NCBI GenBank assembly: GCA_001897075.1 | Contig: MKRZ01000016.1 | Location: forward strand, 16,675-51,091 | Reading direction: 5' to 3' | Origin: Mesorhizobium sp. 61-13 | GTDB lineage: Bacteria; Pseudomonadota; Alphaproteobacteria; Rhizobiales; Rhizobiaceae | DNA length: 34,417 nucleotides | Shown: positions 14,047 through 21,365 of the stretch, piece by piece | Numbering within the stretch: position 1 is the first letter of the stretch | Layout of the letters: every line of letters begins with the position of its first letter | Notes under the pieces: model-generated | Told to the model about the DNA's origin: nothing | The model's input: the letters and a program-made list of their open reading frames with translations, nothing else | The model's database searches: none | Position numbers and translations under genes: made by a program

Positions 14047-14315
14047 TCGTCTTCCATCTCAAAAGTGCGGTACTCGCCTGCGTCGTTGTCGTAAACTTCG
14101 ACCTCTACGCTTGATCCGTAACGGGTGATGTCTTCGACGGTCACGTTGCGATACTCATCTGCGGCATGGTCGTAGACCTCAATATCGAGCCCTTCTCGAA
14201 CAAGATTCCCTTTTTCTATCTCAACGGGCTCTCCCGTCTGTGAGTCAGTGCCATCCCACGCCAACGCGGGGGTCAATAAGCAAAAGAGCCAAAGAAGTAG
14301 AAACCAATTTCTCAT
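14043..14315 (-). CDS. DUF5334-like exported small protein
   Basis: A 90-residue protein with a signal peptide (MRNWFLLLWLFCLLTPALA, cleavage near residue 19), then WDGTDSQTGEPVEIEKGNLV and two repeats of the type (D)IEVYDHAADEYRNVTVEDI / VEVEVYDNDAGEYRTFEMED. This matches the small secreted DUF5334 type. It is the first gene of a three-gene overlapping operon with the thermonuclease and the 35-residue membrane peptide. Function unknown. Confidence 0.75.
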   Translation of the reverse strand: MRNWFLLLWLFCLLTPALAWDGTDSQTGEPVEIEKGNLVREGLDIEVYDHAADEYRNVTVEDITRYGSSVEVEVYDNDAGEYRTFEMEDD

Positions 14316-14368
14316 TTTCCGCCCCTTGAAAGAACGGATAGTACTCGGAACGATGAGACTGACATCGA

Positions 14369-14515
14369 TCAGTGGCAGTGAACAAAACCGGTACTGTTAT
14401 CCATATGGCAGCATTGGCCAGGAGGGGAACTCTTTCGGCAACCTCCGCCATGTGCTGAAGCAACTGTTGTTAAGGCCATTGAGGCGACCGCCGCCCAAAG
14501 AAGTATTCTTCTCAT
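14369..14515 (-). CDS. Exported Cys/His-rich mini-protein (YHYH-like)
   Basis: A 48-residue protein. Residues 1-21 are a signal peptide (MRRILLWAAVASMALTTVASA). The mature 27 residues contain HGGGC, GQCCHMDNSTGFVHCH, with four cysteines and four histidines, a pattern shared with small secreted HGGG...CCH...TG..HCH proteins. ATG 14515 follows GGGGGTAAAA. It could bind a metal or be disulfide-linked; neither is demonstrated. Confidence 0.65.
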   Translation of the reverse strand: MRRILLWAAVASMALTTVASAHGGGCRKSSPPGQCCHMDNSTGFVHCH

Positions 14516-14671
14516 TTTTACCCCCTTTATATGCACCCGAAAACAAGTAAGACTCATTCACGTAGAGAGGACAAGAAAAAATAGAAATCTCAGTAAATTT
14601 ATTGATTAATGTGGGGGTAGGACAAAGAGAGTCATCAACAATACGCTCGCGATAGCTCAAAAAAATTGCAT

Positions 14672-14914
14672 CTAATGGGCTTTACTAAGTCGGACACCCG
14701 CCCCCCCGCCATTTTCTGGAATGAACTGAACGCCTGCACCTTCAAGCGCTTGCACAATAGCGGCCAAGTTATTGTGAACAGGGATTGAGCGCCCAGCTTC
14801 AAAATTCCGGACGGTAGATAGACCGACCTTTGCAGCGTCGGCTAACTGCTGCTGTGAAAGGTCCACCAGTCCTCGGGCGGCGCGACATTGCGAGGGGGTA
14901 AGCAAATTCAGCAT
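14672..14914 (-). CDS. XRE-family repressor-like regulator
   Basis: An 80-residue protein with a compact [23 protein letters not shown], then [17 protein letters not shown], then a C-terminal helix [20 protein letters not shown]. Start ATG 14914 has AGGAG directly abutting it; a TTG at 14905 (9 bases after AGGAG) may be the true start, giving [16 protein letters not shown] N-termini common in this family. It is divergent from the 15014-17419 operon and faces three operator-like sites, so it probably represses that operon and itself, like a phage immunity repressor. Confidence 0.85.
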   Translation of the reverse strand: MLNLLTPSQCRAARGLVDLSQQQLADAAKVGLSTVRNFEAGRSIPVHNNLAAIVQALEGAGVQFIPENGGGAGVRLSKAH

Positions 14915-14933
14915 CTCCTATTTCGCTCACCAT

Positions 14934-15002
14934 AACGAAAATCGTTTGACATAACTAGATGCAACGATATACGTTCTGATTAACGATAATCGTTATCGTT
15001 AA
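14934..15002. promoter_or_regulatory. Operator array: three 13-bp sites and a 23-bp palindrome
   Basis: AACGAAAATCGTT (14934-14946), AACGATATACGTT (14963-14975) and AACGATAATCGTT (14982-14994) share AACGAWAWNCGTT. The third lies in a larger inverted repeat with perfect 10-bp arms TTAACGATAA / TTATCGTTAA around TCG (14980-15002). Centre-to-centre spacings are 29 and 19 bp. The sites fill the gap between the XRE gene and the divergent operon, as in phage immunity regions. Confidence 0.75.
14946..14973 (+). promoter_or_regulatory. Promoter of the 15014-17419 operon, overlapped by operators
   Basis: A perfect -35 TTGACA (14946-14951) is followed after 16 bp by TATACG (14968-14973). The -35 touches operator 1 and the -10 lies inside operator 2; the long palindrome covers the start region. 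Repressor binding would therefore block RNA polymerase. Confidence 0.65.
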
Positions 15003-15013
15003 GAGGTGCCGCG

Positions 15014-15274
15014 ATGTATCACCGTTCAGACATCATGAAAGCCGCTCATCGGTACGCACAGGCCTACAAGGGCCGGCAATGGTCCTATGCCTTCCTGCTC
15101 AAGCACGGCTTGAAAACAGCATGGGCCGAAGCAAAGCACGGGCTTACGACCAATGAACGCCGTGCAGCCTCCATCAGGGCTGAAATCGACGCCCTGCAAT
15201 ACAAGACGCTCCGCTACGACACGGTGGCGATGCGCCGCCGCCTCGAAACTGAATTGGCCGGCATAGCGGCCTAG
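15014..15274 (+). CDS. Small hypothetical protein, first gene of the repressed operon
   Basis: An 86-residue basic protein: RSDIMKAAHRYAQAYKGRQWSYAFLLKHGL, quoted in parts as RSDIMKAAHRYAQ and WSYAFLLKHGLKTAWAEAK, then NERRAASIRAEIDALQYK. ATG 15014 has AAGAGG upstream, just after the operator palindrome. The N-terminal motif (A-h-x-x-A...W..AF..L...LK.AW..AK) is frequent in short phage and integrative-element proteins of alphaproteobacteria. Function unknown. Confidence 0.7.
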   Translation: MYHRSDIMKAAHRYAQAYKGRQWSYAFLLKHGLKTAWAEAKHGLTTNERRAASIRAEIDALQYKTLRYDTVAMRRRLETELAGIAA

Positions 15275-15304
15275 CAAACCCACAGACCACGGGAGAACTC
15301 GACA

Positions 15305-16012
15305 ATGACGAACGACGCCACGCGGGCGAGCGCTACCGCTTTGCCTGATATCAGCCGCCGCAATGTATTGACGATAACCGGCGCTGGCCTTGCCGCAGCA
15401 CTTGCCGGCATTTCTGTTCAAGCCGCCCGAACCGCCCCGCGAAACGGCTTGGCGTTGCTCAACGAACTGATTGAAGCCCATACAGCCGAATATGCCCGAA
15501 ACGACGAGCTTTGGGAGCGAGCCGGCGAACTGGACACCGAACCTAACTGCAAGGTGGTGGTGGGCCGCTTCTATAAAGGCAGGGACGATGATGGCGAGAA
15601 CATCTACGAACCCATGTACGCATATTTCAACGAGAGGATTGAGGAACACTACAAGCGGGATTTGGCCGTGTGCCTATCGCTGGTGGGAAATGACACAACG
15701 AAGGCCGGCGAAATTCGAGACTGCATCGCTGCCAAGGTCGCATCGAAGAACGCAGAGCTTGCCGCGCTTGAAGCGGAGCGAGAGGCTAGGGAAATCGCCA
15801 GCGGCTTTCGCGATGCTTACGCCGCCGCCGAGGCATCATCCGAGGCAGTAAGCGCCATTGAGACGCAAATCGCGGCTTTTGTGCCCGCTTCTATGGCGGA
15901 AGCCATTCGCCTTGCGCAATGGAGTGTGGAAGCTCATCGCAAAGACCGGGTGTTCAAGGATGATTGGTGCGCGGTCGTCTTGGCCAACATCGGCAAGGCG
16001 GTGCTGTCATGA
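15305..16012 (+). CDS. Hypothetical protein with Tat-like N-terminus
   Basis: A 235-residue protein. Residues 17-42 (SRRNVLTITGAGLAAALAGI) look like a twin-arginine signal with a hydrophobic core, although many rhizobial phage proteins carry this segment without known export. The remainder is helical and charged (NELIEAHTAEYARNDELWER, then KNAELAALEAEREAREIASG). Start ATG 15305 has GGGAGAAC upstream. It overlaps the next gene by 4 bases. No function is known. Confidence 0.65.
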   Translation: MTNDATRASATALPDISRRNVLTITGAGLAAALAGISVQAARTAPRNGLALLNELIEAHTAEYARNDELWERAGELDTEPNCKVVVGRFYKGRDDDGENIYEPMYAYFNERIEEHYKRDLAVCLSLVGNDTTKAGEIRDCIAAKVASKNAELAALEAEREAREIASGFRDAYAAAEASSEAVSAIETQIAAFVPASMAEAIRLAQWSVEAHRKDRVFKDDWCAVVLANIGKAVLS

Positions 16013-16239
16013 ACAAGCTGCCCGATTCCATCGACCTGCTTTGCCAGATCAGGGACGAACTCAAAGTAATCTGGCTGGCCTTGGGCAATACCATGGACCT
16101 TGCCGACGATGGCTTGTTGACGCCAGTCCGCGAACACGTCAACGGCCTCTCCGGCAGGCTGCACAACGTCATCGAGGACATGAGCGACGAGGCTCTGAAG
16201 GCCTGCACCCCCACGAAGTCCGCAGGGGGTCGGTCATGA
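16009..16239 (+). CDS. Small hypothetical protein
   Basis: A 76-residue protein with ATGA overlaps at both ends, so it is translationally coupled in the 15014-17419 operon. The sequence (MNKLPDSIDLLCQIRDELKV, then MDLADDGLLTPVREHVNGLS, then IEDMSDEALKACTP) is helical and acidic. No motif recognised. Confidence 0.65.
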   Translation: MNKLPDSIDLLCQIRDELKVIWLALGNTMDLADDGLLTPVREHVNGLSGRLHNVIEDMSDEALKACTPTKSAGGRS

Positions 16240-17003
16240 ACGACATTCCCCGCAAGCTGAAGCCGGCAGAGCGCCGGAAAGTCGAGGACGAGATTGAACG
16301 CCTGATTGGCCTTCTCGACACGACCGACACAAACCCCGACGACGAGCCGTCGCTTGGATGGCCCAATGCACTCGGGCCGCAGCAGTTTGGCAGCACTCCC
16401 GGCGCGCTGAATGACGACAGGGAGGACGACGGCGACGACCTGGAGCCTGACGAGGATGGTGAGTTTTCCCTTGGTTGGGAGAATGAAGGCAGCCAAGCCG
16501 TATTGCGGGATTCCGACGAGTACGAGCCGGAGCTTGGTACCACGGAAGAAATCGACCAAGTGCGCCGGCTGCAAACCCTGCCTGGGTGGAAGTTGGAAGA
16601 TGGCGAGCCCTACCTTGGATGGGTGGAGAACCACGGCAAAGGCATCCATCCCGACGAAACCGACGATGATCGGGAAAGCGAGAATGAACACGGTCGCGAG
16701 GATTCCCTTGACGGCGGTGCTACCGAACACGGCATTGCCGACGAAGACGCGCTCAAGAGCGACGAGTTCACCTTTGCCTCACCCTCACAGGGCGGGCCTG
16801 ATTTCAGGGGCGAGGGATACAAGGAAGCTCGGAAGGCGCTGCGGGAACTGAACCGGAAGAACCCGCCCGCAGAGCGCGCCGAACGCCTGCCCGATGGCGT
16901 CATCTTGCGGGTGTTCTCAACAGAGCCGCCTCCCGACGACGATTGGAGGCTCATGCACTATCGCGCCGCCCATGACCGGCTGTCCAGTGAGGGGGACAAG
17001 TGA
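16236..17003 (+). CDS. Acidic protein with repeated E-P-x-LGW motifs
   Basis: A 255-residue, strongly acidic protein. DDEPSLGW (35-42), DGEFSLGW (74-81) and DGEPYLGW (122-129) recur, with a degenerate copy YEPELG (96-101). The motif spacing is about 39-48 residues, separated by Asp/Glu-rich linkers. Short E-P-S-LGW proteins are frequent in rhizobial mobile DNA and have no known function. High acidity and repeats may indicate DNA mimicry or a binding scaffold; that is speculation. The start overlaps the previous stop (ATGA) and the end overlaps the next ATG (TGATG). Confidence 0.7.
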   Translation: MNDIPRKLKPAERRKVEDEIERLIGLLDTTDTNPDDEPSLGWPNALGPQQFGSTPGALNDDREDDGDDLEPDEDGEFSLGWENEGSQAVLRDSDEYEPELGTTEEIDQVRRLQTLPGWKLEDGEPYLGWVENHGKGIHPDETDDDRESENEHGREDSLDGGATEHGIADEDALKSDEFTFASPSQGGPDFRGEGYKEARKALRELNRKNPPAERAERLPDGVILRVFSTEPPPDDDWRLMHYRAAHDRLSSEGDK

Positions 17004-17419
17004 TGTACGCAATAACAGCACATGACCGCGCCCTGATTGATGAGGCGATTGCAGCGGGTGCGGTGCGCCATATCCCGCTAGGTGTCTCGGGCATCAATTG
17101 GGCGACAAACGCGCCGTGGCCTTCCGTCGATGAAGCGATAGCCGCCCATAAGGCAGAGACAGAACGATTGCGGGCCATCTATCAGTCATTGGTGGCAAAG
17201 CCGAAACGGATCATTGCCCGAAAATGCGGGAGGGATGCGGGGAAAGCCTCTAAGCCGAGAGACTTGGCTAGCGCCCGGCATACTGCAAAGCAGGAGGCCA
17301 GGGCCAGCCGGAACGAACGCATAATCGCTCTACACGCTCAAGGCCTGACGTTCGAAGCCGTCGCACAATCCGTTGGCATGTCGAAGTCGAGCGTGTACCG
17401 GATTTGCACAGGAGGGTAA
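17003..17419 (+). CDS. Hypothetical protein with C-terminal helix-turn-helix
   Basis: A 138-residue protein. The N-terminal half (AITAHDRALIDEAIAAGAVR) is not recognised; the C-terminal 35 residues (RNERIIALHAQGLTFEAVAQ, then SVGMSKSSVYRICTGG) form a resolvase/HTH_23-like DNA-binding motif. ATG 17003 overlaps the preceding TGA; a GTG 3 bases upstream is possible. As the last gene of the repressed operon it could be a late regulator. Confidence 0.7.
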   Translation: MYAITAHDRALIDEAIAAGAVRHIPLGVSGINWATNAPWPSVDEAIAAHKAETERLRAIYQSLVAKPKRIIARKCGRDAGKASKPRDLASARHTAKQEARASRNERIIALHAQGLTFEAVAQSVGMSKSSVYRICTGG

Positions 17420-17593
17420 TTGTCTAGGCCGTCCGAGCAATACCCGGAACTTTCGCGCGCCCTACAATACTCGATGCCGCCACGCATACCTTGGCGACAG
17501 GCTCGGCCCCGTCATTTCCCTCCAAGCTTTGGTGGGGTCGAGCCACGGAACAAAAGCCCTCAATCGGCGTTTCAAATCCAGAGGGTGCCAACA

Positions 17594-17677
17594 ATGATGA
17601 ATCAGATATTTTGGTCATTTTACACCATAACGGTGCTCGGCAGTGTAGCCGCCTTAATTATGATGACCTTGGTTTGA
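17594..17677 (+). CDS. 27-residue membrane peptide
   Basis: ATG 17594 (or 17597) follows GAGGG at 9 bases. The product MMNQIFWSFYTITVLGSVAA continues with LIMMTLV, a single hydrophobic span. A longer frame from TTG 17420 exists, but the upstream part reads like non-coding sequence. The gene is tiny and unproven. Confidence 0.4.
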   Translation: MMNQIFWSFYTITVLGSVAALIMMTLV

Positions 17678-17724
17678 GGCCAGCAAGGCTGACTGCTAGC
17701 CGGTGTGAATGGATAGCACAGAAT

Positions 17725-18564
17725 TCATCGAACAGTGCATCTAGGGTTAGTCATGCGAAGCAAGCTATTTGGAATTTTTTTTACCTGGCCGTCAGCATAA
17801 TAATTCGTCTGGTTGCCATCCCACGACGCTCGTAGGGTGCATCTGCTTCCATCAACGGCCACTACGAAATTAGCGCCAGACTTCCCCTCGCTGTCTGTGC
17901 CGGCATTGCAGGTTGTTTTCCATTTTGTGTCTACTCGGCTAGCAATCTGGGTCGCGCTGACCGAAACTTCCCAAGTATCATCGAGCCTTGTCGTGCACCC
18001 ATGTGAGGATTGATTACGTCCCTCAATAACCTGGCCGCCAATGGGCAAAGATTTTCGAACGCCGCCAGCTTCCGCAATCAGGGTGTTCCCCGAGACTTTG
18101 ATCGTCCCGCTCGCCGGAGTGCATACCGTCGACGTGCAAGCGCTATAGCTATAACTGATGGTGATGCCATCAAGGCGACTGGAAGGCTTGTCCTTCCCCA
18201 ACGGCTTCCTGGAATCTTTGTCACTCCGAATAATTGCTTGACCCGGCTTGATTGCGACCCGGCTGACACCTGCCGTACAGGTTTCTATCACGGTGTTCTG
18301 CCGCAACGCGGCATGGCTCAAGATTTTGCCGGTCTGCGGGTCACGATAGATCACGATAAGCGACTTGGGGCATCCTTGCGCACCGGATGTTTTGATCGGC
18401 GTGTAAAACATCGCGGTATTTTTCTGGAACTCACACATACTCGAGACCTTGCGCGGCTTACCGAGTATCACGCATCCTTCTGGAACGAGTTGGTCGGACG
18501 CGGCAAACGCTTGTCCCCAGGCGCAAGCAAACAACAACGCCGCTGTCCAAAATCGCAAAATCAT
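17725..18564 (-). CDS. Cysteine-rich secreted protein of unknown function
   Basis: A 279-residue protein with a signal peptide (MILRFWTAALLFACAWGQAF, then A, cleavage near 22). The mature part has about ten cysteines (EGCVIL, SMCEF, GCPKS, ETCTAG, SACTSTVC, HGCTT, TTCNAG, SRCTL, PRCTVR), implying disulfides in the periplasm. ATG 18564 follows GGGGACT; upstream in-frame sequence lacks a signal and is probably not translated. No family recognised. It is cargo unrelated to phage genes. Confidence 0.65.
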   Translation of the reverse strand: MILRFWTAALLFACAWGQAFAASDQLVPEGCVILGKPRKVSSMCEFQKNTAMFYTPIKTSGAQGCPKSLIVIYRDPQTGKILSHAALRQNTVIETCTAGVSRVAIKPGQAIIRSDKDSRKPLGKDKPSSRLDGITISYSYSACTSTVCTPASGTIKVSGNTLIAEAGGVRKSLPIGGQVIEGRNQSSHGCTTRLDDTWEVSVSATQIASRVDTKWKTTCNAGTDSEGKSGANFVVAVDGSRCTLRASWDGNQTNYYADGQVKKIPNSLLRMTNPRCTVR

Positions 18565-18685
18565 AGTCCCCGTTCCCGCTGAAACTTCAGTCCAAGGCTG
18601 GCAGATCACAAAAGAAGTGACAATAGGCGAACGGCACAGCCTCCGATGCACCGCGCTGCGGACGGCACATTCCGAACTTCCCGTC

Positions 18686-18705
18686 AATACCGGTTTTCCA
18701 GTATT
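18686..18705. promoter_or_regulatory. Palindrome upstream of the second XRE gene
   Basis: AATACCGG-TTTT-CCAGTATT is an inverted repeat with 7 of 8 paired positions, 28 bp before ATG 18733 and in the divergent gap with the secreted-protein gene. A plausible operator for the XRE regulator; not proven. Confidence 0.45.
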
Positions 18706-18732
18706 GCCCCAGCCCCGGTGCCGGCGTGATGT

Positions 18733-18984
18733 ATGCACGCCATGTCCGACCTCAATACGATTTTTGCACAGAACCTTCGAAGATACCGGGAAGAAAACGG
18801 CTTTACCCAACTCGACCTCGCCAATCAGGCCGGCTTAACCGTTCGCCGGATCGCCAAGCTTGAAAAGGCCCAAGGGTCACCGCGAATTTTGACCATCGAC
18901 GCGCTTGCCGACGCGCTAGGTGTCACGGTCATTCAGTTGCTTGCGATACACGAAAATAAGACCCCGCCACCGGATGCGCGGTGA
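18733..18984 (+). CDS. XRE-family transcriptional regulator
   Basis: An 83-residue protein with a classical HTH_3: NLRRYREENGFTQLDLANQ, then AGLTVRRIAKLEKAQGSPR, then ALADALGVTVIQLL. ATG 18733 or 18742 could start it; the ribosome binding site is weak for both. It is divergent from the secreted-protein gene and may regulate it or itself via the palindrome at 18686-18705. A hairpin overlaps its stop codon. Confidence 0.8.
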   Translation: MHAMSDLNTIFAQNLRRYREENGFTQLDLANQAGLTVRRIAKLEKAQGSPRILTIDALADALGVTVIQLLAIHENKTPPPDAR

Positions 18985-18997
18985 CGGGGCTTTCCTC
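18962..18997 (+). terminator. Terminator hairpin at the end of the XRE gene
   Basis: CCCCGCCACC (18962-18971) pairs with GGTGACGGGG (18980-18989) at 9 of 10 positions, followed by CTTTCCTC. It includes the stop codon of the XRE gene. The T-run is weak. Confidence 0.55.
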
Positions 18998-19067
18998 GCT
19001 CATCCCGCCGTCAAAGATGGGCATACACTGAACATATCGCCCCGGCATTCGGTTCCATGGCGCAAAC

Positions 19068-19099
19068 AAAAAAGCCCGCCCAGCGTGAACTGGGCGGGC
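19068..19099 (-). terminator. Strong terminator for the SH3b/DUF1236 gene
   Basis: On the minus strand a perfect 10-bp stem (GCCCGCCCAG / CTGGGCGGGC, 19074-19083 and 19090-19099) with a 6-base loop is followed by TTTTTTGTTTG. It lies just past the stop of the minus-strand gene at 19118. Confidence 0.85.
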
Positions 19100-19117
19100 C
19101 GCCTTTGGTAACCACTA

Positions 19118-19786
19118 TTAGCGAACGATATAGACGATCTTCCTGGATTGCGCGTCCACAAGGACCGCCTGTCCGTTAACATTCACGTATCGGTATTGGT
19201 AATCGGGAATTTCGTTGAGAGCGACCGTTTCGGGCAGTCCTGCTCCAACCACCACTTCCCCATCAAGATAGACCGGTTCGGCCTGATGAGACGTAACATA
19301 CGTGCGAACCGTGGCCGGCGGCTCGATTACCGTTCCTGCTGCACCACCGGCGACAGTGCCTGCCGCACCGCCAACGGCTGCCCCAACCGGGCCGCCAATG
19401 ATGGCGCCGGCAATGGCGCCGGTCACACCACCAGCGACCGCCCCGACATCACCATTGTTGGTGTTACGAGGTGCTTCGACAACGGCAATCCCCGCGCTGG
19501 GCGCGCGCTGCGTGAGAATAACCTGAGTACCGCCCGAATCCATCATGAGATAGTCCGAATAGGCCCACGCATCTTCAGCTCCGGTAACCACGTTGCACCA
19601 TTTTCCTTGATTGATGCAGCCTTTGACAACCGTAGTTTGTCCCGCTCCGATAACGCCCACTACCGGAAATTGTGATCCTGGCCCTGCCCGGAGATTGAGG
19701 TCCGTAGTGGCCGTGACGGTGGTGTCGGCGAACGCGGCGGACGTTACAAAAAGCCCGAGCGCAGAAGCTAAGAGCAGCGTTTTCAT
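19118..19786 (-). CDS. Exported SH3b + DUF1236 protein
   Basis: A 222-residue secreted protein. Signal peptide MKTLLLASALGLFVTSAAFA (1-20); SH3b domain about 22-95 (DLNLRAGPGSQFPVVGVIG, with CINQGKWCNV and DAWAYSDYLMM); a glycine-zipper hydrophobic region about 118-160 (GGVTGAIAGAIIGGPVG); DUF1236 at the C-terminus (VYLDGEVVVGAGLPETVALN, then DYQYRYVNVNGQAVLVD). ATG 19786 has AGGAG 8 bases upstream; longer starts are rejected. Common in rhizobia as an envelope protein; SH3b domains often bind peptidoglycan. Confidence 0.85.
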   Translation of the reverse strand: MKTLLLASALGLFVTSAAFADTTVTATTDLNLRAGPGSQFPVVGVIGAGQTTVVKGCINQGKWCNVVTGAEDAWAYSDYLMMDSGGTQVILTQRAPSAGIAVVEAPRNTNNGDVGAVAGGVTGAIAGAIIGGPVGAAVGGAAGTVAGGAAGTVIEPPATVRTYVTSHQAEPVYLDGEVVVGAGLPETVALNEIPDYQYRYVNVNGQAVLVDAQSRKIVYIVR

Positions 19787-19980
19787 ATGATATCTCCTTC
19801 TGTCCCTCGAAGGGTGGAACGACGCTGAAGGCATTGGGTTCCTAAGAAAGAGGTTGAATATCGGCGTTAGGACCACTTAATTGCCGACGATCACGACCCA
19901 AATCTTCTTGCCAAAGGCAACCAGCAAACCGCCACTAGCCTAGCACTGAACGGTGGATGCCCCCACATCGCCGACCATGG

Positions 19981-20925
19981 TCAGCAGGAGGATGTTCCTT
20001 TCGGCATGAGTGTGTCGCTGTAGAAGCCAGAAATACCTCTTTTCAAAAATGCCTTGCCTTCCCAAACATCGTTGATTGTATTTATCAGCACCTGGACACC
20101 TTCCTCGTGAAGGCGTTCCGGTAAATTTCCATTGGTTGCTCTCTTACGCGGGATCGTGACAGCGAAGGGACGGTTTGCTTTCGCGAATTCTAATATCTCA
20201 TCGTCGCTCATGGTGGATTGGTAAAGCGTGAGAATGATCGTGTCGAAACCCGCGTTCCGCGCGATCTGATATTGATCGGCTTGATAAACTTGGACGATAA
20301 GCTGCTCCTTAAGGCCCGTTTGGGAAAGTCTGGCGATCAGTTTTTCGTTGCTGTCTTTCGTGTCTGTGACAATTCGTATTGTCGGGTTCTTTGCCATCCA
20401 CGCCACCAGATCTGCGAGCGTCATCGGCGTCAGATTGCTGAGATCGTCCCGGAGAATAGGTGATCCGTCCTTCATTTTTCGATCCAGTTGCACTTCGTCG
20501 TTCGAAAGGTCAAAATCCACCTCAATCAAGCAGAAGCCCACTGCTTTCGATCTTTGCAGAGCCTCCAGCGAATTTGATGTCGTGGCTTCCGGTAGTCCAC
20601 CTCCGCCATGGGCAATGAGCACCGGGGCGTCAATTTTGTAGAAGGTCAGTCCCTTGTGACGCTGCGCTACAAACAACGTCATCAAACAGACAATCGCGAG
20701 GACGACCAGGCTTCGGAGGCAATTTACCCCGCCCAATGCCCAATTGCGTCCACTGCTAGGTGCGGAAGATGAGACCGATATTACCTGCACGACATGCGCA
20801 ACCCACCGAGTACGTATGCACATCCGTAGCTTTCGCCGCCTAAGTTTCCGTGGAACTAAAAGGTGGGATTTGAGCTGCCTGCTTAGGACAATGATGCCGA
20901 AGGGCCGTGCCGGTGGCACGGTCAT
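19981..20925 (-). CDS. GDPD-like membrane-anchored protein, probably catalytically altered
   Basis: Up to 314 residues. A membrane span (LRSLVVLAIVCLMTLFV, about 70-86 from ATG 20925) precedes a glycerophosphodiester-phosphodiesterase-like TIM-barrel start: LIAHGGGG for the usual HRG, SNSLEAL for ENT..A, IEVDFDLSNDEVQL for E.D...T.D. The second catalytic His (V-x-x-HD) is replaced (VQLDRKMKDG). It may bind a phosphodiester without hydrolysing it, or act on another substrate. The start is uncertain: ATG 20823 would also keep the membrane span. Confidence 0.62.
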   Translation of the reverse strand: MTVPPARPFGIIVLSRQLKSHLLVPRKLRRRKLRMCIRTRWVAHVVQVISVSSSAPSSGRNWALGGVNCLRSLVVLAIVCLMTLFVAQRHKGLTFYKIDAPVLIAHGGGGLPEATTSNSLEALQRSKAVGFCLIEVDFDLSNDEVQLDRKMKDGSPILRDDLSNLTPMTLADLVAWMAKNPTIRIVTDTKDSNEKLIARLSQTGLKEQLIVQVYQADQYQIARNAGFDTIILTLYQSTMSDDEILEFAKANRPFAVTIPRKRATNGNLPERLHEEGVQVLINTINDVWEGKAFLKRGISGFYSDTLMPKGTSSC

Positions 20926-20997
20926 ATCATGTTCAGCCCTTTCAGATTGTCAGGATTTTCGGTTGGGGTAATCTGACTGCTTGCGGAGGGGACACGC

Positions 20998-21090
20998 ATG
21001 CCGTCACCGTTGCGAGTAACCGGCCAAGAATGGTTCTACGTGGTCGTCGTCTTGGTTGCCGCAGCGGGCATTATTTGGGTTCTGTACTAA
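20998..21090 (+). CDS. 30-residue membrane peptide
   Basis: ATG 20998 has GGAGGGG 6 bases upstream. The product MPSPLRVTGQEWFYVVVVLV continues AAAGIIWVLY: a short polar head and one membrane span. The ribosome binding site is very good for a non-gene. Function unknown. Confidence 0.6.
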   Translation: MPSPLRVTGQEWFYVVVVLVAAAGIIWVLY

Positions 21091-21177
21091 GCCGCGAAAC
21101 AAGCCCGTTCAGATAGTGCTCTACAGGAACAAAACACTCTCCCCCGACGTTTGACGGTCATTCTGAAGGAGAGAAGC

Positions 21178-21252
21178 ATGAACCGCATCATCTACATCAT
21201 CGGCCTAATCGTGGTGGTCCTGCTGCTCTTGTCATTCCTTGGCTTACGGTAG
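21178..21252 (+). CDS. 24-residue membrane peptide
   Basis: ATG 21178 follows AAGGAGAG at 5-6 bases. The product MNRIIYIIGLIVVVLLLLSF ends LGLR. This M-N-R-I-hydrophobic-S-F-L/F-G-L-R type is familiar as a very short membrane protein in rhizobia. It lies 87 bases after another mini-membrane gene. Role unknown. Confidence 0.65.
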   Translation: MNRIIYIIGLIVVVLLLLSFLGLR

Positions 21253-21365
21253 CGTGCGCTAGCGCAGCACGGCCCGTTAGTTTCGGACGAGCCGGATTTG
21301 TCTCTCTTGGTTGTCAGTATCGGTTTAAGGGGCTAAGTTGGCTCGTCAGTCTTCAAGGAGGCTGC

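Noticed and set aside
17520-17592. Possible tRNA-like sequence (TTTCAAATCC near 17571)
   Set aside because: No matching T-stem, acceptor or anticodon arm could be folded around it.
19880-19950. Short minus-strand hydrophobic frame ending LLVAFGKKIWVVIVGN
   Set aside because: No start codon other than a late TTG and an upstream stop close by; at most a remnant.
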